64,000 bases of DNA from Collinsella sp. (GCA_019414025.1 DXMU01000019.1:1-64000), one strand, 5' to 3'. Counted from the first letter of the stretch, positions 8,434 to 16,613 are shown. Translations and numbers: made by a program. The notes: generated from the sequence alone by a model not told the origin.

Positions 8434-9561
8434 CAGCTTGCCTTCTTCTCTCAACGGACGTGTCGCGCTGCATTCTGGCCTCCCGTGCGGAGAGCCGCCC
8501 CGCCGCCAGCGGTCCCGTGCGCATATCGGCCGCGAGCGGCGCGGGGGAAGCCGTCCCGTTTCGGACCGCGGCAGATTCAAATTGGCCGAAGGAAGAAGAC
8601 CGCTCGAAGGCGGCATAAAAGGTGTCAATGGTATCGGGGTAGATTCAGATTCATGGTCATGGTCGTCCTCGAGCTCCTCTCGTCTCGAGGCTCCCTCGAG
8701 TGCCCGGCCGCGGGCGGCTCCCGGGGCGGTCGCCGCCGTCATCTCCTTCCGCTCCTCGACTCGATGTAGGCGTCCACTGACGCCCTCGACACCAGGAGCT
8801 TCCTTCCGCCTGCCCGCGCCTTCCGGGCGATGCTCGGCGGCGACGCGGCGGCGCTGCTGGAGGCGTACGGCGTGGAGGACGTGCCCGTCGGCGGGCTCGA
8901 CCTGACGCCGGGGCTCATCGCGCGGGCGCGCGAGGAAAGGGGCGATGCCCCGCTGTCCTAGCCTGAGGGAAAACGGAATAGGCTGACCGACCGTTCGGCT
9001 GAGTCTGGGAAGAGGTGCCGGGCGGCGGGCGGAGCATGGCCACCGGACCCATCGAAACACATCTCCACCGTTCCTTCAACTGGGAAAACGGCGCCCCCGG
9101 GCCCCGGGAGGGGCCGCGGGGGCGTTCGGCTAGGTGCGGGAACGGCCTATTTGCTCAATGTGTTCGGCTGAGATCGGAAATCAACCCATTGATCGTGATC
9201 GTGACCCTGGCCCTGCCCGAACGCGTTCCTGTAGGGGTATGCGTTTGGGGATCCGGGTGTGGTCAGCGCGGCCGGAACGGCGGAATTTGCCTTACTTCCG
9301 CTGTTTATGAAGAGCATCCATATTGAAAATCAATAATATTTTGGCAAATTCAAATGGAACTTAATTTATTAGACTGATTATGACTCTGGGGCTTACGACG
9401 GCTCGGGAAGTTACGCAGCCGTTTCCCCCTCCCATAAGTAGTCTTATGGATCACGTGATCGGGGGTTTGTCGGAATCGGCCACATCATCTTAACGATCGG
9501 CCTGCCTTCCCGTTCCATGCCCTCATTAAATCAGTAGATAACTGCTAACGAGGAGGAGCCT
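8434..9561. other. Gene-poor GC-rich to AT-rich gap
   Basis: Apart from the fragment at 8770-8961 no gene is convincing. A very GC-rich inverted repeat (CGCCCCCGGG near 9090 facing CCGCGGGGGCG near 9122) forms a strong stem. From about 9300 to 9560 composition drops sharply towards AT before the VOC gene, suggesting a junction between segments of different origin. Confidence 0.4.
8770..8961 (+). pseudogene. Probable 3' fragment of a degraded coding sequence
   Basis: After a TAG at 8767, a 63-codon frame with strong GC third-position bias reads LPPARAFRAMLGGDAAALL, then GVEDVPVGGLDLTPGLIARA and ends in a stop at 8961. There is no start codon with a ribosome binding site. The fluent protein-like sequence suggests the C-terminal end of a lost gene; no family was recognised. 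Confidence 0.35.
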
Positions 9562-10020
9562 ATGATTGGGCAAATTTATCATGTGGGGTTGACCGTCAGC
9601 GACCTGGATCGTTCCGTAGCGTTTTATCGTGATGTGCTGGGCCTTCGGTATCAGGGGGAGCTCCTGATGGAGGGGAAAGAGACGGAGGCGATGTTCCGGC
9701 GAGAAAACTGCAAGGCTCGGGTCGCTTATCTAAACGGCTCGGATCGGCTGCATATACCGCCGGTGGAGCTCATCCAGTTTGTTAAGGATGAAATTCACCG
9801 CACTCCCATGGATCTTTTCACCACTTCTATTTCGGAACTGTGCTTCTATACGGAGGATGCCGACGGGGCTTATCAAAAACTGGTGGAGCAGGGCGTGGAG
9901 TGTTTTTCTGCTCCGCAGGAATTTGATTTTAGGCAGGAAGGCTTTGGCCGAAGCAAAGCCTTCTACCTTCGGGACCCAGATGGAATCATATTAGAGATCA
10001 TGCAGCCGCTGGAGAACTGA
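9562..10020 (+). CDS. VOC-family (glyoxalase/dioxygenase fold) protein
   Basis: A 152-residue vicinal-oxygen-chelate protein made of two beta-alpha-beta-beta-beta modules. The first begins IYHVGLTVSDLDRSVAFYRD and the second SELCFYTEDADGAYQKLVEQ; the end GIILEIMQP carries the usual final metal-ligand glutamate. One common ligand in the second module (usually His at the strand start) appears as Glu-Leu, so the metal site may differ from glyoxalase I. The start follows GAGGAGGAG. Codon use is noticeably more AT-rich than neighbouring genes, and the upstream spacer is AT-rich, which hints at acquisition from a lower-GC donor such as a Firmicute. Substrate unknown. Confidence 0.85.
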   Translation: MIGQIYHVGLTVSDLDRSVAFYRDVLGLRYQGELLMEGKETEAMFRRENCKARVAYLNGSDRLHIPPVELIQFVKDEIHRTPMDLFTTSISELCFYTEDADGAYQKLVEQGVECFSAPQEFDFRQEGFGRSKAFYLRDPDGIILEIMQPLEN

Positions 10021-10077
10021 TCTTTGACATTCTGAGACGCGCTTTTAGCGTCACCCCTTAAAATCGCAGGCGCGCAG

Positions 10078-10659
10078 CTATTCCTCGACGATCTTTACGC
10101 GTCCCTCTCTACGGGGCTTCGCCTGCGGGTATGGTCCCTCGCAGTATCCCAATGCGAGGAAAGCGCGGCAAATGTAGTTGTCGGGAACGTCCCACGCGGC
10201 AAGAAGGCTCCTGCCTTCTTCGGAGGCAAATGTCTGCTCGCCGCGGCTGACGATGCAGCTGGAGAATCCCAGGCTGTGGGCCTCTAGCGCCATCGCCTGC
10301 GCGATCACAAAGGCGTCGGCGACGCTGAAGGCGAAGTCCTTTTGACAGAACACGCAGACGGCAGTCGGCGCGCCATAGAAGCCGTTCTTGATGGAGGGGT
10401 CGTCGATGCCACTCGGCTGCTCGGAGCTGACGCGGTTGCCGATCAAATTGCCCCTGTCGAAGCGAGCCATGTTCAGCTTGCCCACCTTCTCTGCCAGGGC
10501 GGCGTCATGCAGGGCCACCACCATGCTTCGCTGGGCGCCGCCGGCGTTGGCCGAGTAGATGCCGGCCTCAACGATGCGCTCCAGGTCTTCGCGGGCAATC
10601 TGCTCGCTTGTGTACTTGCGCACCGAGCGGCATCCCTTGATGGTTTCCAGCATATGCAT
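10078..10659 (-). CDS. Nitroreductase-family FMN oxidoreductase
   Basis: A 193-residue nitroreductase-fold protein. The opening LETIKGCRSVRKYTSEQIAR is the FMN-phosphate binding RSxRxY motif, followed by SANAGGAQ for the ring and GFSSCIVSRGEQ near the end of the fold; the tail KPRREGRVKIVEE is typical of ferredoxin-like nitroreductases. Such enzymes reduce nitro groups, quinones or flavins using NAD(P)H. The start was placed at ATG 10659; a second ATG two codons on is also possible, and GGAAGGAAG lies upstream. A longer open frame to 10851 has no family support. It converges with the VOC gene. A small hairpin (GACGC/GCGTC near 10034-10052) sits between the two stops. Confidence 0.85.
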   Translation of the reverse strand: MHMLETIKGCRSVRKYTSEQIAREDLERIVEAGIYSANAGGAQRSMVVALHDAALAEKVGKLNMARFDRGNLIGNRVSSEQPSGIDDPSIKNGFYGAPTAVCVFCQKDFAFSVADAFVIAQAMALEAHSLGFSSCIVSRGEQTFASEEGRSLLAAWDVPDNYICRAFLALGYCEGPYPQAKPRREGRVKIVEE

Positions 10660-10965
10660 GCCTACACTTCCTTCCAGTATTGAGGGCCTGCGACGTACAT
10701 GTCCCCGGTATAGCCGAAGAACACGGCGAGGTGACCCCTTCGCCATCCGAACAGCTCGCACGTGGAGTATTTTGAGAGCCAAGTTGCCTTGCGGGCATAT
10801 CCGGCTCTGGTTATATTTCACGCGATGGCGCATGTAAAAGCGAGTACGCACTTATTTGTAACTGCATGCCTTTCTTGAAACCGGTGCGATCAAACGCAAA
10901 AAAATAGGGCAGAGTCGCTTGCGCAAGTCCACCCCTAAAACCGTGAAGGTTTTGCTATCTGCGGG

Positions 10966-11190
10966 TTAGCATACTAACTCGAGCGATTCTGTCAACCTAC
11001 GAAGGAACTCGAGCGCCGAGCGCGCTGCGGCGTCGGTCCCCTTGTCGGAAAGCGCTTCGGCTTCGCCGTCGGCTCTGGTGAACACCTCGGCGAGCTCGGA
11101 TACGGCGCGCGAGTGCGAGGTGCCCTCGGGTACCAAGCCGGAGTGCGCTACGAGTACGGTCGCGACCTCCTGCATAGCCGTGTTTCCCAT
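10966..11190 (-). CDS. Hypothetical 74-residue protein
   Basis: An unrecognised acidic helical protein (MQEVATVLVAHSG ... SALEFLRRLTESLELVC). ATG 11190 was chosen because AGGAGG stands six bases upstream; an earlier in-frame start at 11208 lies over that site. It sits alone between the nitroreductase and MerR genes on the same strand. No signal peptide or known motif. Coding status rests on the ribosome binding site and codon bias only. Confidence 0.45.
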   Translation of the reverse strand: MGNTAMQEVATVLVAHSGLVPEGTSHSRAVSELAEVFTRADGEAEALSDKGTDAAARSALEFLRRLTESLELVC

Positions 11191-11294
11191 CCATTTCCTC
11201 CTGGCCACCGAGAGCGCGATTGTCTGACCTGCGGCTTTCGGATCGCGTTGAAAACTGCCTGCGACTAATCATCCGGAATAGCGGAATATGGGAA

Positions 11295-11717
11295 CTATCG
11301 AGTGTGGGCGTTTTCGTAGGCCTCTTTGATCTCTTCTGGCATGCCGTCGGGAATCATGGCCCTTAGCTTGGCCTCGTTTTCGCCCTGGCTCAGCTGCCCG
11401 TAGAACCAACATTTGTACTTCAACATGTCCAGCGCACGGTTCATGTTCGCGATCTCCGACTCCATGTGGGCCTTTCGCTCCTCGAACATAGCCTTGCGCT
11501 GGGGGTATGTTGATGGGCCCTCTGCGCACCATTCCATGAACAGCCGGATGTCCTTGATCTCCATCCCCGCCTTCTTTAGGCATTCGATGACCCGAAGCGC
11601 CTCGAGTTCCGTATCGCTGAACCGGCGAATGCCGGACGCCCGCTCCAGCCCCGGGAACAATCCCTGTTTGTCGTAATATCGCAGCGTAGAAGTGGGCAAA
11701 CCGAACATCTCCGACAC
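11295..11717 (-). CDS. MerR-family transcriptional regulator
   Basis: A MerR-type regulator of about 140-146 residues. The winged-helix DNA-binding domain is clear (TSTLRYYDKQGLFP, then GIRRFSDTELEALRVI), followed by a long dimerisation helix and a C-terminal part with no cysteine cluster that would indicate metal sensing. The listed start is GTG 11717, but the conserved opening YTIGQVSEMFG extends upstream in frame to an ATA at 11735-11733 just after GGAGGAGT, so initiation may occur there. It is divergent from an FMN reductase and a MerR-type operator lies between them. By inference it activates the reductase/decarboxylase genes in response to a small molecule or redox stress. Confidence 0.88.
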   Translation of the reverse strand: MSEMFGLPTSTLRYYDKQGLFPGLERASGIRRFSDTELEALRVIECLKKAGMEIKDIRLFMEWCAEGPSTYPQRKAMFEERKAHMESEIANMNRALDMLKYKCWFYGQLSQGENEAKLRAMIPDGMPEEIKEAYENAHTR

Positions 11718-11766
11718 TTGTCCGATTGTGTATATGACTCCTCCGAATAAATCTCAAATTCATTCC

Positions 11767-11797
11767 TTGACCTAAAGTTAGGTTTAGGTATTACCTT
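11767..11797 (+). promoter_or_regulatory. MerR-type promoter with 20-bp dyad
   Basis: TTGACC (-35, 11767-11772) is followed after 19 bp by TACCTT (11792-11797). The spacer carries the dyad ACCTAAA-GTTAGG-TTTAGGT (11770-11789). An elongated spacer with a dyad is the known architecture for MerR-family activation. It drives the FMN reductase at 11840. Confidence 0.7.
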
Positions 11798-11839
11798 CAT
11801 TCTCGTTAATAAAACAGAGAATGCAAGGGATGTTTCGTA

Positions 11840-12379
11840 ATGAGCAAAAAGGTTTTGATAGTTTCTTCAAGTCAACGAAAGCATGGCAATTCCGAGACGT
11901 TGGCGGAGGCTTTCGCCAACGGCGCGCGGGAGGCAGGTCACAGCGTGGAGACCGTGCACCTGCGCGAGAAGCAGCTCGGCTTCTGCAAGGGCTGCCTTGC
12001 CTGCTCAAAGCTGGGGTACTGCGTCATCCAAGACGATGCCGTGGAAATTGCCGCCAAAATGCACGATGCGGATGTGCTGGTGTTTGCAACGCCCGTCTAC
12101 TACTACAGCGTCTGCGGCCAGCTCAAGACCATGCTAGACCGCGCTAACCCGCTTTTCGGCTCCGACTATGCATTTACCGAGGCGTATCTATTAGCAACGG
12201 CGGCGGAGAGTGGGCGCTCGACTTTCGACGGCGTAAAAAAGGCCGTGCAGGGATGGATCGACTGCTTCCCCCGCTGCACGCTCGCTGGAACGGTTTTCGC
12301 CGGCGGCGTGAACGGCGTGGGCGAAATCGCCGGGCATCCCGCTCTGGAGCAGGCTCGACGAATGGGCACGGGAATCTAG
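11840..12379 (+). CDS. NADPH-dependent FMN reductase / flavodoxin-fold protein
   Basis: A 179-residue flavodoxin-fold oxidoreductase. The phosphate loop is VSSSQRKHGNSETLAEAF (about residues 8-25), and the second flavin-contact loop is FATPVYYYSVCGQLKTMLDR (about 82-101). A Cys-rich stretch FCKGCLACSKLGYC around residues 48-61 is usual in the iron-sulfur flavoprotein-like members. Enzymes of this kind reduce FMN, quinones or other electrophiles. Upstream is a MerR-type promoter and the divergent MerR gene; 64 bp downstream is the CMD-cupin gene, likely in the same transcript. Confidence 0.88.
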   Translation: MSKKVLIVSSSQRKHGNSETLAEAFANGAREAGHSVETVHLREKQLGFCKGCLACSKLGYCVIQDDAVEIAAKMHDADVLVFATPVYYYSVCGQLKTMLDRANPLFGSDYAFTEAYLLATAAESGRSTFDGVKKAVQGWIDCFPRCTLAGTVFAGGVNGVGEIAGHPALEQARRMGTGI

Positions 12380-12443
12380 CCGGGCTGCTTGGCAGCGCGG
12401 AAGCAGATTTGTGCCTAATACCATCGACAGGAGGAAGTAAATT

Positions 12444-13208
12444 ATGGCAATTAAGCAGGCAGCGGGCAGAGATGCCCTGGGGGAGTTCGCTCCCAAATTC
12501 GCACAGCTCAATGACGACGTGCTGTTCGGCGAGGTATGGAGCCGGGAGGGTGAGCTCTCCTTGCGCGACCGCAGCGTGGTGACGGTGGTGGCCCTAATGG
12601 CGCAGGGGCTGACGGACTCTTCGTTCAAATATCACCTGACGTCTGCAAAGAACAACGGCGTGACCAAGGCGGAGATAGCGGAGATCCTTACGCATGCAGC
12701 GTTTTATGCGGGTTGGTCCAAGGCGTGGGCTGCCTTCCGCATGGCGAAGGAGGTCTGGGCGGCCGACGATGCCGCCGACGCAAGGGCTCAGCACCAAAAC
12801 GAGATGGTTTTCCCCATCGGTGCCCCCAACGATGCATTCGCGAAGTACTTTATCGGGCAAAGCTACCTCGCGCCCCTTTCCACCGAGCAGGTCGGTGTCC
12901 ACAACGTGACGTTCGAGCCCGGCTGCCGCAACAACTGGCACGTCCATAACGCCAAAAGCGGCGGTGGGCAGATCCTCGTCTGCGTGGCTGGTCGAGGGTT
13001 TTACCAGGAGTGGGGAAAGCCGGCACAGGAGCTGCGCCCCGGCGACGTGGTCAACATCGCCCCGGGGGTGAAGCACTGGCACGGCGCCGCGCCCGACAGC
13101 TGGTTCTCGCATCTCGCGTTGGAGGTTCCGGGCGAGGAGACCTCCAACGAGTGGCTGGAGCCCGTGGGCGACGATGCATACCTTAAAGCGACCAACAAGG
13201 AGGCTTAA
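12444..13208 (+). CDS. Carboxymuconolactone decarboxylase-cupin fusion
   Basis: A 254-residue two-domain protein. Residues about 1-105 form a carboxymuconolactone decarboxylase/AhpD-like domain (LSLRDRSVVTVVALMAQGLT, then HLTSAKNNGVTKAEIAEILT and HAAFYAGWSKAW) but with no CxxC pair, so peroxidase activity is unlikely. Residues about 135-250 form a cupin with metal ligands in NNWHVHNAKSGGGQ and the second motif PGDVVNIAPGVKHWHG. Such fusions are widespread; the reaction is not known with certainty. The start follows GGAGGAAG. It follows the FMN reductase and probably shares its MerR-controlled promoter. Its stop overlaps the stop of the convergent Sir2 gene by four bases. Confidence 0.9.
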   Translation: MAIKQAAGRDALGEFAPKFAQLNDDVLFGEVWSREGELSLRDRSVVTVVALMAQGLTDSSFKYHLTSAKNNGVTKAEIAEILTHAAFYAGWSKAWAAFRMAKEVWAADDAADARAQHQNEMVFPIGAPNDAFAKYFIGQSYLAPLSTEQVGVHNVTFEPGCRNNWHVHNAKSGGGQILVCVAGRGFYQEWGKPAQELRPGDVVNIAPGVKHWHGAAPDSWFSHLALEVPGEETSNEWLEPVGDDAYLKATNKEA

Positions 13209-14056
13209 GCACCGTCGCCCGTCCGCGCCGCCGAGAGCAGCGCGCCCAAATCTGCCTGAATCGCCTCTGCCTTGCTTCCAAGCTGCAACGGAGCCGAGCC
13301 GTTCGAGATGTTGACGCTCAACAGGTGCGCATCCGGCAGCTTTGCGGTCATGCTCCAGAACGGGAGCGTGATGATGCCGGGGGTCATCTCGCCTACGCCG
13401 AGCTCCAACAACAGCACGCGGCGATCGCTGTGCTCGCACACAAAGCGTTCGTATCGTCCGAGGCTCTCGCGCCAGGCCGCACCCTGCAGAAACGTGTCAT
13501 CGCGCACCCACGGCACAAGCTGCCAGCTGCAATGCGGGCATCGGGGGATATCCTCGCTGAGGACCTCGAACCCCGCCATGCCCGCGAGCATGCGTTCGAC
13601 GTAGGGGCTCGCGTCGAAGAGCTCGTCACAGCATGGCTGCTTGCACTGAAGGTGCGCGAAGCTTCCCTGATAGTTACAGGTTCTCTCGTCGGGAAACGTC
13701 TTCTCGGCCTGGGTGTCCACATTGGTGCTCAGGATGAAGTAGTCCTTATGGCCGATGAGGGACCGTAGGTCGAGATAGGGCTGCGAGGCCAGCTCGCGCA
13801 GCATGAAGTCGATGTATCGCGCATAGTATGCCCACTGCTGCTCGAGGCTGGGGTAGAGGTGGTAGAAGCCGTCGAAAAGGCTCTTGAAGCCAAAGGCTTG
13901 CTGCCAGTCCGCCATTCCTGCGCGCGCCATGCCCGCGCGGTTGTAATGGTTGAACCCGGCGGCGCTCGACATGCCCGAGCCGATGCCGACGATGATGGCG
14001 TCGGCATCGTCGATAAGGCTTCGAAGCCTACGCGCTTCTCTTTCTAGGGGTGGCAT
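13205..14056 (-). CDS. Sir2-family protein, SirTM-like (third gene of the Sir2 operon)
   Basis: A 283-residue sirtuin-fold protein. The Rossmann loop is GIGSGMSSAAG (residues 24-34). The TQNID-like motif is STNVDTQ with N112, and the position of the canonical catalytic His is Gln (YQG, Q130). Cysteines for a zinc ribbon are at C138, C142/C143, C173 and C176. Asn plus Gln instead of His is the known signature of class M sirtuins (SirTM), which ADP-ribosylate a lipoylated GcvH-like carrier. No macrodomain, GcvH-L or LplA gene is seen in the window. The gene overlaps the end of the preceding Sir2 gene by 13 bases, so all three are one transcript. Confidence 0.85.
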   Translation of the reverse strand: MPPLEREARRLRSLIDDADAIIVGIGSGMSSAAGFNHYNRAGMARAGMADWQQAFGFKSLFDGFYHLYPSLEQQWAYYARYIDFMLRELASQPYLDLRSLIGHKDYFILSTNVDTQAEKTFPDERTCNYQGSFAHLQCKQPCCDELFDASPYVERMLAGMAGFEVLSEDIPRCPHCSWQLVPWVRDDTFLQGAAWRESLGRYERFVCEHSDRRVLLLELGVGEMTPGIITLPFWSMTAKLPDAHLLSVNISNGSAPLQLGSKAEAIQADLGALLSAARTGDGA

Positions 14057-14742
14057 CGGGCGATCTCCTCGAAAGCCGGGGCCATATCGCCGTCAACGAG
14101 AATCGTCTCGCACGATGCATCGGGCGCCATAGCCTGGCTGTAGTTGAACACGATGTAGGTGGCGTGCTCGCAGACGTTCGCGATCTGGGCGAGCATGTGC
14201 TTTATGATGCCGTTGCGCAGTCCCACGCCAAGTTCGAGGATGACGACCCTGCCGTTGCGATGGGCTTGCACAAGGCGCTCGAGCTCCTCGAGCTGGGCCG
14301 TGGCGAGGGCGTCTGGATGGGCGAGACGCCGCTCGTCGATCGACGTGCGTATGCTCCCCTCCGTCTCGAGCACGCGCTCCTCGTCGAACCCGGCGCGCGC
14401 GAAGTGCCCGTCGATGTTGCATGTGACCACGAAGGTGTCGGCGTGCTCCGTAAGACGCCGCAGCCCGTTCATGAGCGAGCCGGGCTCATATTCGAGATAC
14501 TCCTTTTGATGGAACCGCTCGGCCCATCGGCGTCGCACGCTGGCATCCGGGGAAGCGAGCCCCTGCAGTATGCAGCCGATGCCGTCTGCCTGGGCGAGGT
14601 CCCCGTACGCCTCTTGGAAATGAGCATCGGCGCAGAAAAGGTTGAGCCCCTCCGCCATGTCGAGTCCGTTGCTAGCGCCGATGATGACAAGATCCGCTTC
14701 GGCTAGCGCCCTGCCTATGCGAACTGCTTTCGCCGTCTCCAT
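14044..14742 (-). CDS. Short Sir2-like protein lacking the zinc ribbon (second gene of the Sir2 operon)
   Basis: A 232-residue protein alignable by eye with its two neighbours. The nucleotide loop is GASNGLDMAEG (residues 22-32) and the Asn motif is TCNIDGH (N109). The catalytic His/Gln position is Glu (LETEGS, E128), and the paired cysteines of the zinc ribbon are absent, leaving a short insert (residues 130-160). ELGVG near residue 175 matches the same motif in both paralogues. The start ATG 14742 follows GGGGAGG, three bases after the stop of the upstream gene. It may be a catalytically changed or non-catalytic subunit acting with its paralogues; that is inference. Confidence 0.75.
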   Translation of the reverse strand: METAKAVRIGRALAEADLVIIGASNGLDMAEGLNLFCADAHFQEAYGDLAQADGIGCILQGLASPDASVRRRWAERFHQKEYLEYEPGSLMNGLRRLTEHADTFVVTCNIDGHFARAGFDEERVLETEGSIRTSIDERRLAHPDALATAQLEELERLVQAHRNGRVVILELGVGLRNGIIKHMLAQIANVCEHATYIVFNYSQAMAPDASCETILVDGDMAPAFEEIARCHP

Positions 14743-14745
14743 GCG

Positions 14746-15711
14746 CTACCTCCCCAGCGTCTTGCGCACGTCGGCGAGCACGTCGGCGATGTCGGCGCGA
14801 ACGGCGAGCCCCCGATCCTCGATCGCGCGGGGGAGAAACTGCGTCTTGTTGTTTACGGCGATGTAGCTGGCCTGCGGTAACTGCGCCGTGAGGGCCCAGA
14901 ACGGCTCCTGGATAAACGCGGGCGTCATGCGGCCCACACCCAGCTCGAGGAAGAGGATCCTCTGCCGTGCGTGCGCGTCGAGCCAGTCGGACACCTTGCG
15001 GTACTGCTCCTCGTAGAGTTCGCCCTGCAGGAAGTTGCCGTAGCCGCGAACCCAGGGGAACGCCTCTGCCCCGCAGTGCGGGCAGCGCGGCACGAGCTCT
15101 GTCGGAACCTCCAGACCGTCTCCCATGGCCTCTACCATGTGGGAGACCGGCTCGACCGCGTTCCACGCCTCGTCGGTGCAACAGTGGGAGCACTGAAAGA
15201 AGCGGTGGTCGCCTTGGATCTCTGCCACTTTCTCCCAGGGATAGAGCTTCACAAACTGCGTGTCCTGGTTGGTGGTGAGCACGAAGAAATCCTTCTCGGC
15301 GATAATGGTGTCGAGGTCCCTGTAGGGCTTGCGCAGCGGGGCGTTGAGCGTGGTGTCGAGGAAGGTGGCGAGGTATCCCCAGCGCGCCTCGGCGGTGGGC
15401 CAGCGGTAGAACGACCCCTCGAAAGCGCCCTTGAAACCGTAGCGCTCGGCGAATTTGCCGAAATGCCTGCGATAGGTTGCGTTGTCCTCGTAATAGAAGT
15501 CGCCGCCGCCCGCCGCGGAGAGCCCAGAGGCCCCGCCCACCAGCACGCAATCGGCTTCCTCGATCATGCGGGCGAAGTCCCTGATTTGCTGGTCGTAGGG
15601 CTCGGGCTCGCGGTCACTCAGCTCATAGGGCGTGCCGCCGCTGCGGTAGGCGGCCTGAAGGGAAAACGATTGGTTGGTGAGCTCGATAACGAGCTGCTCG
15701 TATGGGGTCAC
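14746..15711 (-). CDS. Sir2-family protein, SirTM-like (first gene of the Sir2 operon)
   Basis: A 321-residue sirtuin-fold protein with an N-terminal extension of about 40 residues. The loop GGASGLSAAGG (residues 59-69), TTNQDTQ (N148), Gln in place of catalytic His (IQGDH, Q166) and zinc cysteines C174, C177, C210 and C213 are all present. These features match class M sirtuins with ADP-ribosyltransferase activity. The start is GTG 15711 with only a weak GAGAG site; a later start would still keep the fold. It leads the three-gene operon and is divergent from a TetR gene, with an inverted repeat directly upstream of its start. Confidence 0.85.
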   Translation of the reverse strand: MTPYEQLVIELTNQSFSLQAAYRSGGTPYELSDREPEPYDQQIRDFARMIEEADCVLVGGASGLSAAGGGDFYYEDNATYRRHFGKFAERYGFKGAFEGSFYRWPTAEARWGYLATFLDTTLNAPLRKPYRDLDTIIAEKDFFVLTTNQDTQFVKLYPWEKVAEIQGDHRFFQCSHCCTDEAWNAVEPVSHMVEAMGDGLEVPTELVPRCPHCGAEAFPWVRGYGNFLQGELYEEQYRKVSDWLDAHARQRILFLELGVGRMTPAFIQEPFWALTAQLPQASYIAVNNKTQFLPRAIEDRGLAVRADIADVLADVRKTLGR

Positions 15712-15761
15712 TTGATACTCTCTTTCAGCTACAATGAACAGGTGTCTATAAAAAGTATCAA
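15712..15761. promoter_or_regulatory. Inverted repeat between Sir2 operon and tetR
   Basis: TTGATACT (15712-15719) and AGTATCAA (15754-15761) are exact inverted copies 34 bp apart in the divergent spacer. The left arm touches the Sir2 start codon, so binding there would block expression. It is a candidate operator for the adjacent TetR-family protein. Confidence 0.5.
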
Positions 15762-15854
15762 TGTTGATTTACGTCAGAGCAATGAACAGCTTCGAACTGC
15801 TGTCGATAAACGAGCGGCTGCTGGATATTGTTGAGCACTGCAATTGGAGGGGCC

Positions 15855-16415
15855 ATGGAATCGGGGAAAATCGATCGTCGTCGACGCTATACGCTTTCAG
15901 TCATACGGGAGGCGTTCTTTGCGCTGCTAGCCGAGGTCGGCTTCGCGAAGATGACGGTAGCGGATATCTGCCGCCGCGCCGATATCAACCGTGGCACGTT
16001 TTATCTGCACTATGAGGACAAGTTCGCGCTGCTCGACGCGCTTATCGACGAGGCCCTGGAGGCGGCGCCGCCGCTCGAGGGAACGGAGGTGGGCGCCCTC
16101 TGCCAGCGCCCGCCGGCAAATGATGACTATTATCTGCTCTACTCGGATGACGACGCGTACGCCCGGGTGGCGCAGCGCGTCGTCGAGCACGGCGCCGAGC
16201 AGATGGTTCCCTCGATCATGGAGGAGACCGGGCTTTCGCGCGAGGACGCCTATCTGCTCTTCGTCCACAACGTCCAGGGAAATCTCGCGGTCAACCGCCT
16301 GCTCGGTTGGAGGCGAGGGCCCGAGTTCGCCCACGCCCAGGAGCTGCTCAGCGCCTATTCCGAAGGAGGCATGCGGGCGGTATCCGCCCGCTATGATTCT
16401 CGTAGCTCGTCTTGA
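15855..16415 (+). CDS. TetR/AcrR-family transcriptional regulator
   Basis: A 186-residue TetR-type regulator. The N-terminal DNA-binding domain is clear (YTLSVIREAFFALLAEVGF, then MTVADICRRADINRGTFYLH and YEDKFALLDALI). The C-terminal ligand domain has no recognisable substrate signature but resembles the TetR_C_8 group often found in Gram-positive bacteria. ATG 15855 was chosen because GGAGGGG is directly upstream; an earlier in-frame start at 15828 lacks one. It is divergent from the three Sir2 genes and likely controls them. Confidence 0.87.
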   Translation: MESGKIDRRRRYTLSVIREAFFALLAEVGFAKMTVADICRRADINRGTFYLHYEDKFALLDALIDEALEAAPPLEGTEVGALCQRPPANDDYYLLYSDDDAYARVAQRVVEHGAEQMVPSIMEETGLSREDAYLLFVHNVQGNLAVNRLLGWRRGPEFAHAQELLSAYSEGGMRAVSARYDSRSSS

Positions 16416-16613
16416 CCGCATGTCATTTCAGGTAGGTGGCGTTGCTATGGGCCCTCTTTGATTTTCGACGTTGTATAAGGCAATCGCAATCGTCTTGAGC
16501 TTCTTTAGGGAACTTGAACAAGAGATATGGCCTGCTGGCGATTGATTAACACCATTCGTTTTGGTTACAAGAAAGCATGCTGCGCGCCTGCAGCATGAGG
16601 GAGAGGGAATCCT

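Noticed and set aside
8434..9060. Upstream extension of the 90-residue hypothetical gene
   Set aside because: Low-complexity Arg/Pro-rich sequence with no ribosome binding site; the downstream ATG has one.
12444..12760. AhpD-like peroxidase activity for the decarboxylase domain
   Set aside because: The CxxC pair needed for AhpD-type redox activity is absent.
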